A stretch of DNA of 34,582 nt from Lachnospiraceae bacterium (GCA_900770225.1 CAAGJU010000386.1:1-34582); one strand, 5' to 3'; positions 8,876-16,157 are shown, numbered from the stretch's first letter. The notes: a model not told the origin generated them from the letters alone. Program-made: numbers and translations.

Positions 8876-8963
8876 ATTCACATGTGCGATGAGCAGTTTT
8901 CCCTCAGAGATTTGCAGATGCGATGAATGGCTTTCTCTCAGAGATTCACATATGTGATGATAG
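8876..8963. repeat. 34-bp tandem repeat, about 2.5 units
   Basis: Units at 8876-8909 and 8910-8943, plus a partial unit from 8944, share the pattern ATTCACATxTGCGATGA...CTCAGAG. The second unit contains the last bases and stop codon of the uppP-like gene; the first lies in the ftsK upstream gap. Two and a half imperfect units with no spacer do not make a CRISPR. Confidence 0.6.
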
Positions 8964-9816
8964 AGAGCACACCCATGATCACGCAATATACAGCATAAGC
9001 CCGTTCGCTGGCGTGGAACAGCCTTCTGCGGAAATACCGGATGGCAAAGACGCCGACGACAGCAGCGATGATCACGCCGAGGATGCACGGAAACAGCCCG
9101 ATCTCCCGGATGGCTACGGCTGTGCCGTTGAACTTTTCCAGGATCATACCGCCGGCGATCATGGGAACAGCCATCAGATAGGCCATCGTAACCCTGACCT
9201 TTGGCGAAAATCCGAGAATTCCTTCCGCGGAATACAGGATGCCGAAGCGGGAAATGCCGGGAAATACCGAAAGTCCCTGAAAGGCACCCGCGATCAGGCC
9301 GTCGCTCGCGTGAATCGACGAGAGCTTTCTCCTCTTCCTCACGGAATATGAAGATACAAAAAGCAGCAGTGCCGTGACGAGAAATCCCATCGCCGTGATG
9401 AGAAGATTGGCCGCAGCCGACTCCGCCATGCGGCGAAAGAGCAGGCTGACCACCACGCTGGAAAAGAGCATCTCAAGAAACAGCAGGGATGCCTTTCTCG
9501 TCTGTGTTCCGGCAACCGGCACATATTGCCTTCTGTTTTTTTTCTCTGTCAGGTTCAGGAAAAAGATCAGAAAGTTGGCTGCGACAGCTTTCAGTACATC
9601 CCTGAGCGCACGCAGAAAATGCACCAGCTCATTTCTGAATGACCAGATCACAGCGATGAGCGTGCCAATATGCAAAAACGCAAAAAATTTCAGGCTCAGA
9701 TCAGCATTCAGCCCCATCCAGCTGCTGATGACCGCAATATGCCCCGAGCTGCTGACGGGCAGGGCTGATGTGATCCCCTGAATAATACCGAGCAAAACAG
9801 CCTGTATGACTGACAT
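8938..9816 (-). CDS. UppP/BacA-family undecaprenyl-diphosphatase homologue with altered active-site positions
   Basis: UppP enzymes recycle undecaprenyl diphosphate for wall synthesis at the membrane. This 292-residue, multi-pass protein keeps the family N-terminus (GIIQGITSALPVSSSGH, about 10-26) and the PGxSR loop (P186-R190). However the family (E/Q)xxxE motif reads Q13...S17: the second glutamate, required for catalysis in E. coli UppP (E21), is a serine. The usual PGxSRSxxT reads PGISRFGIL. Charged loops between helices are longer than usual. It may be a divergent enzyme, a transporter-like paralogue or inactive. SD GGAG precedes the ATG. It lies 94 bp downstream of yebC and could be co-transcribed. 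Confidence 0.8.
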   Translation of the reverse strand: MSVIQAVLLGIIQGITSALPVSSSGHIAVISSWMGLNADLSLKFFAFLHIGTLIAVIWSFRNELVHFLRALRDVLKAVAANFLIFFLNLTEKKNRRQYVPVAGTQTRKASLLFLEMLFSSVVVSLLFRRMAESAAANLLITAMGFLVTALLLFVSSYSVRKRRKLSSIHASDGLIAGAFQGLSVFPGISRFGILYSAEGILGFSPKVRVTMAYLMAVPMIAGGMILEKFNGTAVAIREIGLFPCILGVIIAAVVGVFAIRYFRRRLFHASERAYAVYCVIMGVLSIITYVNL

Positions 9817-9910
9817 GGCCTTCTCCCCTTATCACATCTGCGGCAGATCACGCGGCTCTGTTCCCCTTCAGAGCAGAACCACATCCCCTTATACCGCCGG
9901 TCAGATGCTG

Positions 9911-10651
9911 TTATTCATCAAGGTCTCCGTCAAGATTGGTATATACATTCTGAACATCATCGCTCTCATCCAGCAGATCAAGAATTCTCTGCAGATTTTT
10001 GCGGTCTGTCTCGTCCGAAAGTTCGGTTTTTGTCTGCGGAATCATGGCGATATCGGCATCTTCCATCGGAATGCCTGCCTTTTCCAGTGTTTCACGCACT
10101 TCGGAAAAATCATCCGGTGACGTGAAGATCTCGTAGCAGTCGTCATCCTCCTGAAAATCCTCTGCACCTGCATCCAGCGCAGTCATCATCAGGTCATCAG
10201 CGGAGCCCTCATAATCCTCCTTGCTGACAATGATCTGGCCTTTCTCTTCAAACATAAAGGAAACGCAGCCGGGTGTGCCGATATTGCCGTTGCCCTTGCT
10301 GAACGCATTCTTGACATCTGCAGATGTACGGTTACGGTTATCCGTCAGCGTCTCAACGATAATGGCGATACCGCCGGGGCCGTATCCTTCGTATGTCACA
10401 TGCTCGTAATTGTCTGCATCAGCTGCACCGGCTGCCTTTTCAATACCACGTTTGATGGTATCGTTCGGCATATTGGCAGCTTTTGCCTTTGCGATGACAT
10501 CACGGAGCTTGCTGTTGTTATCCGGGTCAGGTCCGCCCTGTCTTACCGCTATAACGATCTCACGGCCGATGATGGTAAATACTTTTCCCTTGGCCGCGTC
10601 ATTTTTCTCTTTTTTATGCTTGATGTTTGCAAATTTTGAATGTCCTGACAT
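9911..10651 (-). CDS. yebC: YebC/PmpR family protein (TACO1 type)
   Basis: Cytoplasmic member of the YebC/PmpR/TACO1 family, described as a transcriptional regulator in some bacteria and more recently as a translation factor aiding proline-rich stretches. The 246-residue product begins with the family hallmark MSGHSKFANIKHKKEKNDAAKGK and contains GYGPGGIA and the conserved NRNRT segment. The start at 10651 has AGGAG nine bases before it; the frame continues six residues upstream without support. A good promoter (10715-10743) precedes it. Confidence 0.95.
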   Translation of the reverse strand: MSGHSKFANIKHKKEKNDAAKGKVFTIIGREIVIAVRQGGPDPDNNSKLRDVIAKAKAANMPNDTIKRGIEKAAGAADADNYEHVTYEGYGPGGIAIIVETLTDNRNRTSADVKNAFSKGNGNIGTPGCVSFMFEEKGQIIVSKEDYEGSADDLMMTALDAGAEDFQEDDDCYEIFTSPDDFSEVRETLEKAGIPMEDADIAMIPQTKTELSDETDRKNLQRILDLLDESDDVQNVYTNLDGDLDE

Positions 10652-10714
10652 ATTCCTGTTCTCCTTCAATATTGTATTGCTTTGGCCGCCTACCGGCTGA
10701 GCGCATATGCATTA

Positions 10715-10743
10715 AATTTATCACCTATATATCACAGCGTCAA
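10715..10743 (-). promoter_or_regulatory. Promoter of yebC
   Basis: On the minus strand TTGACG (10743-10738) and TAAATT (10720-10715) are spaced by 17 bases. The start of transcription would be near 10708, about 57 nt before the yebC ATG. Confidence 0.6.
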
Positions 10744-10766
10744 GTTCAGTACTGCGTGGCTTTTAT

Positions 10767-12272
10767 TCAGTTCGTGTAGTGTGGCAGAAATTCGAGCAGA
10801 TCCGACGCTTTCACGGATGCCTCCGAGTACTTCTCTGCTGCTTTCTCGCCGCATCTGCCGTGGATCCATACCGCAAGCGCCTCCGGCGGCACCGGCAGAT
10901 CCAGCCTGCCATACAGGCAGACAAAAGCAGCTGTGATGCCGGCGAGGACATCACCGGTGCCTGCGGTTGACAGCGCACTGCATCCCGATGTGTTGAGAAA
11001 GCACCTGCCGTCCGGCAGCGCGGTCACGGTGCGGGCATCCTTGAGCACAACGGTCTTTCGCATTTCCTGTGCAGCCCGGCGGGCGACCGTGATGATATTG
11101 TTCCGGATATCCGGGATACTGATTCCTGACAGCCGGCTCATCTCTCCGGGATGCGGCGTGGCTGAAGCAGGAAAATCCAGTTCTTTCAGAAGATCCGGGT
11201 GAGCGGCAAGCAGATTCAGTGCATCCGCATCAAAGACAGTCGGAAGTGTGTGGTTGGTGTGCATGAACGCCGTCAGTATTTTTTTTGACAGCTCACCTGT
11301 ATCGAGACCAGGCCCGATCAGCACTGTGTCTGCCCAGTTCAGATCGCGCTGAAGTGATGTCGGCGTCCAGTTGCTGTCGTAGGTTGTGATCAGCGCCTCC
11401 GGCAGGCGGGCCGCAATGACGTTTCTGTTCTTTTCATGGGTATAAACCCTGACCATGCCGACACCGCTCATCAGGCAGGCCGCAGCAGACAGAAACGCAG
11501 CTCCCACCATATCCTCTGAGCCCGCAATAATCAGAACCTTGCCGAAGGTTCCCTTATTGCCCCATTCATCTCTGGACGGGAGCTCCTTCAGATCGTCCTC
11601 CTCCGTGAGAAAAAGCCGGCAGCTGTCCATCATTTCTTCGGAGATCGGAATGCCGATTTTCCTGATCATGACATGTCCTGCGTAATCTGCGCCGGGATAC
11701 AGATAAAGGCCTGCCTTCGCAGCGGTAAATGTTACCGTAAGATCAGCACTCACGGCCGCACCGTGGCATGCACCGGAATTCGTGTGGATGCCGGAGGGCA
11801 TGTCCACGGACACAACCGGTGCACCGGCGCGGTTGATCCGATCCATGACGTCTGCCAGAATGCCTTCGACAGGACGGTGGATACCGATTCCGAAAAGGGC
11901 ATCGATGATCAGTGTGCAGTGGCAGGGAAAATCCGACACATCCGTCAGGTGAATGACGGGCACGGAGCATTTCTGCAGAATACTTACCTGCGTCCTCATC
12001 TGGTCGGAAAAATGTGTCTCATCTCCCACAATATATACGTGGACATTTTCACCGCGCTCGGCAAGCATGCGGGCTACCGCCGCACCGTCGCCTCCGTTAT
12101 TGCCTGTGCCGCAGAACACTGCTGTCTCAGACAGATCGGCATTCTGCTCATACAGGACGCGGACGACCTCTGCGGCCGCCCGCTCCATCAGAACGAGAGA
12201 CGGTATGCCGATTTCCTCAGACGTACGCCTGTCCGCCTCTCCTAATTCCTTATCAGTCAGAACTGGTATCAT
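10767..12272 (-). CDS. nnr: Bifunctional NAD(P)H-hydrate repair enzyme (epimerase plus ADP/ATP-dependent dehydratase)
   Basis: Repairs NAD(P)HX, the hydrated and inactive form of NADH and NADPH. The N-terminal half (about 1-205) is the YjeF_N epimerase with NNGGDG at 58-63 and VDMPSGIHTNSG. The C-terminal half (about 215-500) is a ribokinase-like dehydratase with GSEDMVGAA, ATPHPGEMSRL and GTGD near 437. The length of 501 is usual for the fusion. ATG 12272 is preferred because AGGGAG lies six bases upstream; the frame extends to 12443 through a repeat element and that part is not protein-like. It lies downstream of rex, separated by that repeat, which links it to redox control by position only. 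Confidence 0.93.
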   Translation of the reverse strand: MIPVLTDKELGEADRRTSEEIGIPSLVLMERAAAEVVRVLYEQNADLSETAVFCGTGNNGGDGAAVARMLAERGENVHVYIVGDETHFSDQMRTQVSILQKCSVPVIHLTDVSDFPCHCTLIIDALFGIGIHRPVEGILADVMDRINRAGAPVVSVDMPSGIHTNSGACHGAAVSADLTVTFTAAKAGLYLYPGADYAGHVMIRKIGIPISEEMMDSCRLFLTEEDDLKELPSRDEWGNKGTFGKVLIIAGSEDMVGAAFLSAAACLMSGVGMVRVYTHEKNRNVIAARLPEALITTYDSNWTPTSLQRDLNWADTVLIGPGLDTGELSKKILTAFMHTNHTLPTVFDADALNLLAAHPDLLKELDFPASATPHPGEMSRLSGISIPDIRNNIITVARRAAQEMRKTVVLKDARTVTALPDGRCFLNTSGCSALSTAGTGDVLAGITAAFVCLYGRLDLPVPPEALAVWIHGRCGEKAAEKYSEASVKASDLLEFLPHYTN

Positions 12273-12294
12273 GATCTGCTCCCTGCATATTTTA

Positions 12295-12467
12295 ACTGTA
12301 TAAGCTCTTCGAATCGCAGACAGACTCGTCACACGCGAAGCGTGTGTAAGAGGCTGTATGCGGTTTCGAAGGCAACAGGTATGAGGATGTAGCGCGATAG
12401 CGCGAAATCCGAATATCTGTAGGATTGCGGGAGTGCGAAGCACGGAGCAATCCGTAGCTTATACAGT
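12295..12467. repeat. Dispersed hairpin element family 2, copy 1
   Basis: The element is bounded by a perfect 12-bp inverted repeat, ACTGTATAAGCT (12295-12306) and AGCTTATACAGT (12456-12467). Inside are CTTCGAA/TTCGAAG (12307-12313 with 12365-12371) enclosing CACACGC-GAA-GCGTGTG (12330-12346), a conserved core (about 12379-12422, with GCGCGATAGCGCG), and GGATTGC/GCAATCC (12422-12428 with 12447-12453) enclosing GTGCGAAGCAC. The core recurs at 34534-34578 with about three differences. It occupies the leader between rex and nnr and would form a branched fold in RNA. It has no coding signature. Confidence 0.8.
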
Positions 12468-12533
12468 ACTGTAGCATCATGTATGATATGGATGTCTACT
12501 GAAAAACGACCCCTGTGATGAAAAACCAACAGT

Positions 12534-13235
12534 TTATTCCTGTCCCTCAGCAATTTCAGACGGCAGGGATGATGCATCATCTGACGATGTCTGCAGATTC
12601 TTTTCCCTGAGAGATTTCAGATTATAGGAAAGACGCATCAGGCTCTCCGACAGATGGACATTCTGAACGGCCACATCTTCCGGCACGATCAGATTGAGAT
12701 CCGTATGTGCAAAATTCCAAATCGCATGGATGCCGTTCTTCACCAGAACCTCTGCCATCTCTCTGGCATTTTCCTTCGGCAGCGTCAGCGCTGCGATCTC
12801 CACATCATGCGTGTGCAGAAACTCCGGGAGTACATCGATCGACATGATCTCGATATTTCTGATCTTCTGTCCGATGATGTCCTTATTTACATCAAAAATG
12901 CCGACGACATGAAAGCTGTTCCGCTCGAATTTGGTATAATTCGCAAGCGCCTGTCCCAGATGACCCGCACCGACAACGATCATATTGTTCGTGTGATCCA
13001 GACCGAGAATTTTCGCGATCTCATCTCTCAGATAGCGGACATTGTATCCGTAACCCTGCTGACCGAATCCGCCGAAATTATTCAGGTCCTGGCGGATCTG
13101 CGAAGCGGTCACTTGCATCTGTCTGCTGAGTTCCCCGGATGAGATTCTCTCCACGCCGGCTTCCTCCAGCACACCGAGGTATCGATAATATCTGGGCAGC
13201 CGCTTGACAACCGCTTTCGAAATATTCTTTCCCAT
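12534..13235 (-). CDS. rex: Redox-sensing transcriptional repressor Rex
   Basis: Homodimeric repressor that leaves DNA when NADH is high and controls fermentation and redox genes. The 233-residue protein has the N-terminal winged helix (about 1-80, with SSGELSRQMQVTASQIRQDL) and a Rossmann fold with VVGAGHLGQA (87-96). Helix-swapped C-terminal residues are followed by a short acidic/Ser tail. ATG 13235 lies shortly after AGGAGG-like GGGGAGG. A consensus promoter overlaps a Rex operator just upstream, suggesting autoregulation. Confidence 0.97.
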   Translation of the reverse strand: MGKNISKAVVKRLPRYYRYLGVLEEAGVERISSGELSRQMQVTASQIRQDLNNFGGFGQQGYGYNVRYLRDEIAKILGLDHTNNMIVVGAGHLGQALANYTKFERNSFHVVGIFDVNKDIIGQKIRNIEIMSIDVLPEFLHTHDVEIAALTLPKENAREMAEVLVKNGIHAIWNFAHTDLNLIVPEDVAVQNVHLSESLMRLSYNLKSLREKNLQTSSDDASSLPSEIAEGQE

Positions 13236-13262
13236 TGGTATAACCTCCCCGTATTATTTTTT

Positions 13263-13291
13263 ATTATAAAATGGACGGGAAAGATTGTCAA
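13263..13291 (-). promoter_or_regulatory. Consensus sigma-A promoter of rex
   Basis: On the minus strand TTGACA (13291-13286) and TATAAT (13268-13263) are both perfect and separated by 17 bases. Transcription would start near 13256, some 20 nt before the rex ATG. The -35 box lies inside the Rex operator. Confidence 0.85.
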
Positions 13292-13302
13292 AACGTTTAC
13301 AA
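13285..13302 (-). promoter_or_regulatory. Rex operator overlapping the rex -35 box
   Basis: The minus-strand sequence TTGTAAACGTTTTGACAA matches the known Rex consensus TTGTTAA-N4-TTAACAA at 12 of 14 defined positions, one mismatch in each half. It covers the -35 hexamer of the rex promoter, the position expected for repression. This is an inference from the motif; binding has not been tested. Confidence 0.75.
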
Positions 13303-13342
13303 ACTTATAAAGGTTTTTTCCGGCACTGATCGAACTTTGCCT

Positions 13343-13493
13343 GGCACTGTCACACAGGGAGACTTCCAGCCTCGACGCGCTCTCGCTTGTCCTCGGCGTA
13401 GCGGTGATAAATTCGTCCTTCGCTACGCTCGGACTCATTAACCACCGACGCCTGCGGAGGTCTCGGCTTGAAAGTCTCCCTGTGTTCCGTGCC
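13343..13493. repeat. Dispersed hairpin element family 1, copy 2
   Basis: Terminal arms are inverted copies: GGCAC (13343-13347) with GTGCC (13489-13493), and CACAGGGAGACTTCCAGCC (13353-13371) with 13465-13484. The core (about 13377-13460) matches copies at 1-125 (opposite orientation) and 25646-25728 (same orientation). An inner hairpin is kept although its loop sequence differs from the other copies. The element lies between the divergent rex and ABC-F promoters. No transposase or coding frame is associated. Confidence 0.82.
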
Positions 13494-13507
13494 TCTGGTA
13501 TATTTTG

Positions 13508-13521
13508 AACTGTAAACAGTT
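13508..13521. promoter_or_regulatory. Palindrome upstream of the ABC-F gene, possible operator
   Basis: AACTGTAAACAGTT is a 6+2+6 perfect palindrome about 50 bases before the proposed -10 of the ABC-F gene. Its size suits a dimeric regulator, but no regulator can be named. Confidence 0.3.
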
Positions 13522-13565
13522 ACTCATTCTTCTATGAGGTTATCTCCCAATTTTCCTGCTGATTG

Positions 13566-13574
13566 TGGTATCAT
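13566..13574 (+). promoter_or_regulatory. Possible extended -10 promoter of the ABC-F gene
   Basis: TGGTATCAT forms an extended -10 (TG-N-TATCAT) 36 bases before the ATG. No good -35 is seen at the right distance. Confidence 0.4.
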
Positions 13575-13609
13575 ACTGCCAGTCAGGCTTTACAGAAAGG
13601 GCGATATGT

Positions 13610-15781
13610 ATGCTTCTCTCATGTCAGAATATAGATAAAACATTTGACGGCGAACACATTCTGGATCACGTTTCCTTCCATCTGGAGGAACACGACAGGG
13701 CTGCGCTGATCGGTGTCAACGGCGCCGGCAAGTCGACTATCCTGAGGATCATCGTCGGTGAACTTGCGCCGGATGAGGGCGATGTCTCGATTACTAAGGG
13801 AAAGACCATCGGATATCTCGCGCAGTATCAAGATATGGAGGAGGACTGCACGATCTACGAGGAAGTCCGCAAGTCCAGACAGTATCTGTTCGATATGGAG
13901 AAGGAAATTCACGAAACGGAAGAGCAGATGCAGACGGCGGAGGGTGATGAGCGCACCCGTCTGCTGGATCGGTATACGCAGCTGACGCATGCCTTTGAAA
14001 TGGACAACGGCTACGCGGCTGAGAGCGAGATCACAGGTGTTCTCCGCGGTCTCGGCTTTACGGATGAGGATTACAGCCGCCCGCTCTCCACACTATCAGG
14101 CGGGCAGAAGACACGCGTTGTTCTCGGACGTCTGCTCCTGACAAAGCCTGATCTTCTGCTGCTCGACGAGCCGACCAACCACCTGGACATGTCCTCCGTG
14201 GAATGGCTGGAGGGCTATCTTCGCAGCTATCCCGGAACTGTTCTCATTGTTTCGCATGACCGGTATTTTCTGAACCGTATTGTCAACCGCGTCATTGAGC
14301 TTGAAAACGGAAAGGCCATGACATTTCACGGCAATTATGACGATTACAGTGCCGCGAAGTCGATCGTACGACGCTCTCAGATGCAGGCTTATGCCCGCCA
14401 GCAGGCTGAAATCCATCACCAGGAGGCTGTCATCAGGAAACTGAAGCAGTTCAACCGGGAAAAATCGATCCGGCGCGCTGAGAGCCGGGAAAAAATGCTG
14501 AATAAAATCGAACGGCTCGATAAGCCGGCAGGTGACCCGGAGGACATGCACATCCGTCTTGTTCCATCTGTCGAATCCGGCAATGATGTTCTCACCGTCA
14601 CTGATGTCTCCAAGTCCTTCCCGGGTATGCCTCTTTTCCGGGATCAGAGCTTTGCCATCAAAAAAGGCGAACGTGTGGCGATCATTGGAGACAACGGCAC
14701 CGGTAAATCCACCCTGCTGAAGATCATCACAGGTCAGGTTGATCCCGACAGCGGCAACGTGGTGTTCGGATCGCATGTACACGTCGGCTATTACGATCAG
14801 GAGCAGCAGCTCCTGCACGATGACAAAACGATCTTTCAGGAGATCTCCGATGCCTATCCGACGCTGGACAATACACGCATTCGCACGGTCCTTGCCGCGT
14901 TCCTTTTTACCGGAGACGATGTGTTCAAGCTCATCGGAGCTCTTTCGGGTGGTGAGCGTGGCCGCGTGTCACTGGCGAAGCTCATGCTCTCCGAATCCAA
15001 TTTTCTGATTCTCGATGAGCCGACCAACCATCTGGATATCGGTTCCAAGGGAATCCTCGAGGACGCCCTCTGCGATTACGCGGGAACCGTCCTCTTCGTC
15101 AGCCATGACCGTTACTTCATCAACAGAACGGCGACGCGTATCCTGGATCTCACCCACGGCATGCTCGTCAACTACATCGGCAATTACGATTACTATCTCG
15201 AAAAGCGCGACGAACTCACCCGGGCCGCTCTCGAATCCCGGGCGGCAGCCGAAACACAACGTCCATCTGGTGCAGCAGCAACCGGATCACCATATGCATC
15301 CGATACGGCATCCGCTGGATCGCCGTACGCATACGAAGCACAGCCCGGTGTTTCTCCGTTGACGTCTTCCTCAGCAGTTGTCGATAGTATCCGGTCAGCA
15401 GAATCACCGATGTCAGGAACGGCATCTCAGGCAATTGCCTCAGGAACGGCATCTCCGGTAGCCTTCTCCGGCATTGCGTCTGCTGAAAATAATGCTTTTC
15501 GATCTGCTTCCTCTCCTGCTCAGGCTTCCGCAGGAAGCAAGACAGACTGGAAAGCACAGAAGGAAGAGGCCGCTCAGCAGCGTAAGAAGCAGAATGCGAT
15601 TAACCGCGTAGAGAAAGAAATCAGCCAGCTGGAAGACCGCTGTGCAGAAATCGACAACGAATTCATGAAGCCCGAAATCTCCACTGATCCTGAGAAGCTT
15701 CGCGAACTCACAGAAGAGCAGAAGAATGCGAAAACAAAACTTGAGGAGCTCTATGCCCAGTGGGAGGAGCTCTCAGAGTAA
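13610..15781 (+). CDS. ABC-F family ATPase (ribosome-acting, duplicated ABC domains)
   Basis: ABC-F proteins have two ATPase domains and no membrane part; they bind the ribosomal E site and relieve stalls or protect against antibiotics. Here Walker A GVNGAGKST (35-43), LSGGQKTRV and LLLDEPTNHLDM mark the first domain; GDNGTGKST, LSGGERGRV and LILDEPTNHLDI mark the second. A charged interdomain linker (about 245-310) is the P-site-reaching segment. The 723-residue length is large: residues about 540-645 are a Ser/Ala/Thr/Pro-rich low-complexity stretch with loosely repeated GSPYA and GTAS units, ahead of a C-terminal coiled coil (about 655-720). The start at 13610 follows GAAAGGG. A housekeeping role (YdiF-like) is more likely than resistance, but this is not provable here. 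Confidence 0.92.
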   Translation: MLLSCQNIDKTFDGEHILDHVSFHLEEHDRAALIGVNGAGKSTILRIIVGELAPDEGDVSITKGKTIGYLAQYQDMEEDCTIYEEVRKSRQYLFDMEKEIHETEEQMQTAEGDERTRLLDRYTQLTHAFEMDNGYAAESEITGVLRGLGFTDEDYSRPLSTLSGGQKTRVVLGRLLLTKPDLLLLDEPTNHLDMSSVEWLEGYLRSYPGTVLIVSHDRYFLNRIVNRVIELENGKAMTFHGNYDDYSAAKSIVRRSQMQAYARQQAEIHHQEAVIRKLKQFNREKSIRRAESREKMLNKIERLDKPAGDPEDMHIRLVPSVESGNDVLTVTDVSKSFPGMPLFRDQSFAIKKGERVAIIGDNGTGKSTLLKIITGQVDPDSGNVVFGSHVHVGYYDQEQQLLHDDKTIFQEISDAYPTLDNTRIRTVLAAFLFTGDDVFKLIGALSGGERGRVSLAKLMLSESNFLILDEPTNHLDIGSKGILEDALCDYAGTVLFVSHDRYFINRTATRILDLTHGMLVNYIGNYDYYLEKRDELTRAALESRAAAETQRPSGAAATGSPYASDTASAGSPYAYEAQPGVSPLTSSSAVVDSIRSAESPMSGTASQAIASGTASPVAFSGIASAENNAFRSASSPAQASAGSKTDWKAQKEEAAQQRKKQNAINRVEKEISQLEDRCAEIDNEFMKPEISTDPEKLRELTEEQKNAKTKLEELYAQWEELSE

Positions 15782-15827
15782 AAAGCCACGTATGCTCACT
15801 TAAAATCAATTGACACGAAGCAAAAAT

Positions 15828-15876
15828 TGTAGATTTGAAAATTCCCAGTATAGGCACTGACTTTCCAAAATCTACA
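15828..15876 (+). other. Imperfect hairpin between the ABC-F stop and the structured RNA
   Basis: TGTAGATTT (15828-15836) pairs with AAATCTACA (15868-15876), then GAAA with TTTC and CAGT with ACTG around loop ATAGGC. It lies 47 bases after the ABC-F stop. No T-run follows, so it is not a standard terminator; it may protect the 3' end of the mRNA or be part of the control region for the RNA gene. Confidence 0.5.
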
Positions 15877-15888
15877 GATCCGAAGTTT

Positions 15889-15894
15889 TATGAT
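15889..15894 (+). promoter_or_regulatory. Possible -10 box of the structured RNA gene
   Basis: TATGAT stands 7 bases before the first G of the structured RNA (15901), where transcription would be expected to begin. The -35 region is poor, so this is tentative; read-through from the ABC-F gene is the alternative. Confidence 0.4.
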
Positions 15895-15900
15895 ATTAAC

Positions 15901-16152
15901 GAGAGGTCAGGGTTAACAGCTGCCAAAGATGAGCGGTGAACATTGCGCGTTTTTCGTCGTGAGTGAGCACGCTAGCTGCGGCCCGGGTGACAACCGTTCA
16001 AGCAGAAATGCTTATTCAAATTTTTACGTCTGTAAGATCCTGCATAAGCATTTCTGCGCGTTTTGTCAGAGGGCCGCTAATAAGCGCGTGCGAACGAACA
16101 GAAAAACGTGCAGTGAGACGCTCGCTGTGGCAGCTGTTAACCTTATTTTTTC
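15901..16152 (+). ncRNA. Large structured non-coding RNA, possibly a raiA-motif RNA
   Basis: A nested set of helices is visible: 15911-15924 with 16129-16142 (14 bp, perfect), 15931-15935 with 16119-16123, 15941-15955 with 16101-16115 (15 bp, two G-U), 15967-15972 with 16086-16091, 15978-15984 with 16071-16077, and 16002-16015 with 16044-16057 (14 bp, perfect). GTTCAAG at 15996-16002 resembles a tRNA T-loop. The outer helix is followed by TTATTTTTT, so it can act as the RNA's own terminator. No plausible protein is encoded. Size, isolated intergenic setting and T-loop-like segment suit the raiA motif known in Firmicutes, but I recall that family only in outline; 6S RNA is less likely because there is no central bubble. 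The RNA call is firm, the family is not. Confidence 0.78.
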
Positions 16153-16157
16153 TATGT

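Noticed and set aside
8876..8963. Possible CRISPR
   Set aside because: Units are adjacent, imperfect and only about 2.5 in number, with no spacers and no cas genes.
12273..12443. N-terminal extension of Nnr
   Set aside because: It is a read through the family 2 hairpin element and does not resemble the family; ATG 12272 has a good ribosome site.
13343..13493. Insertion sequence remnant
   Set aside because: No transposase fragment and no clear target duplication; the arms differ between copies.
15996..16002. Possible tRNA because of the T-loop-like GTTCAAG
   Set aside because: No acceptor stem, anticodon arm or CCA in a tRNA layout; the segment lies inside the larger nested fold.
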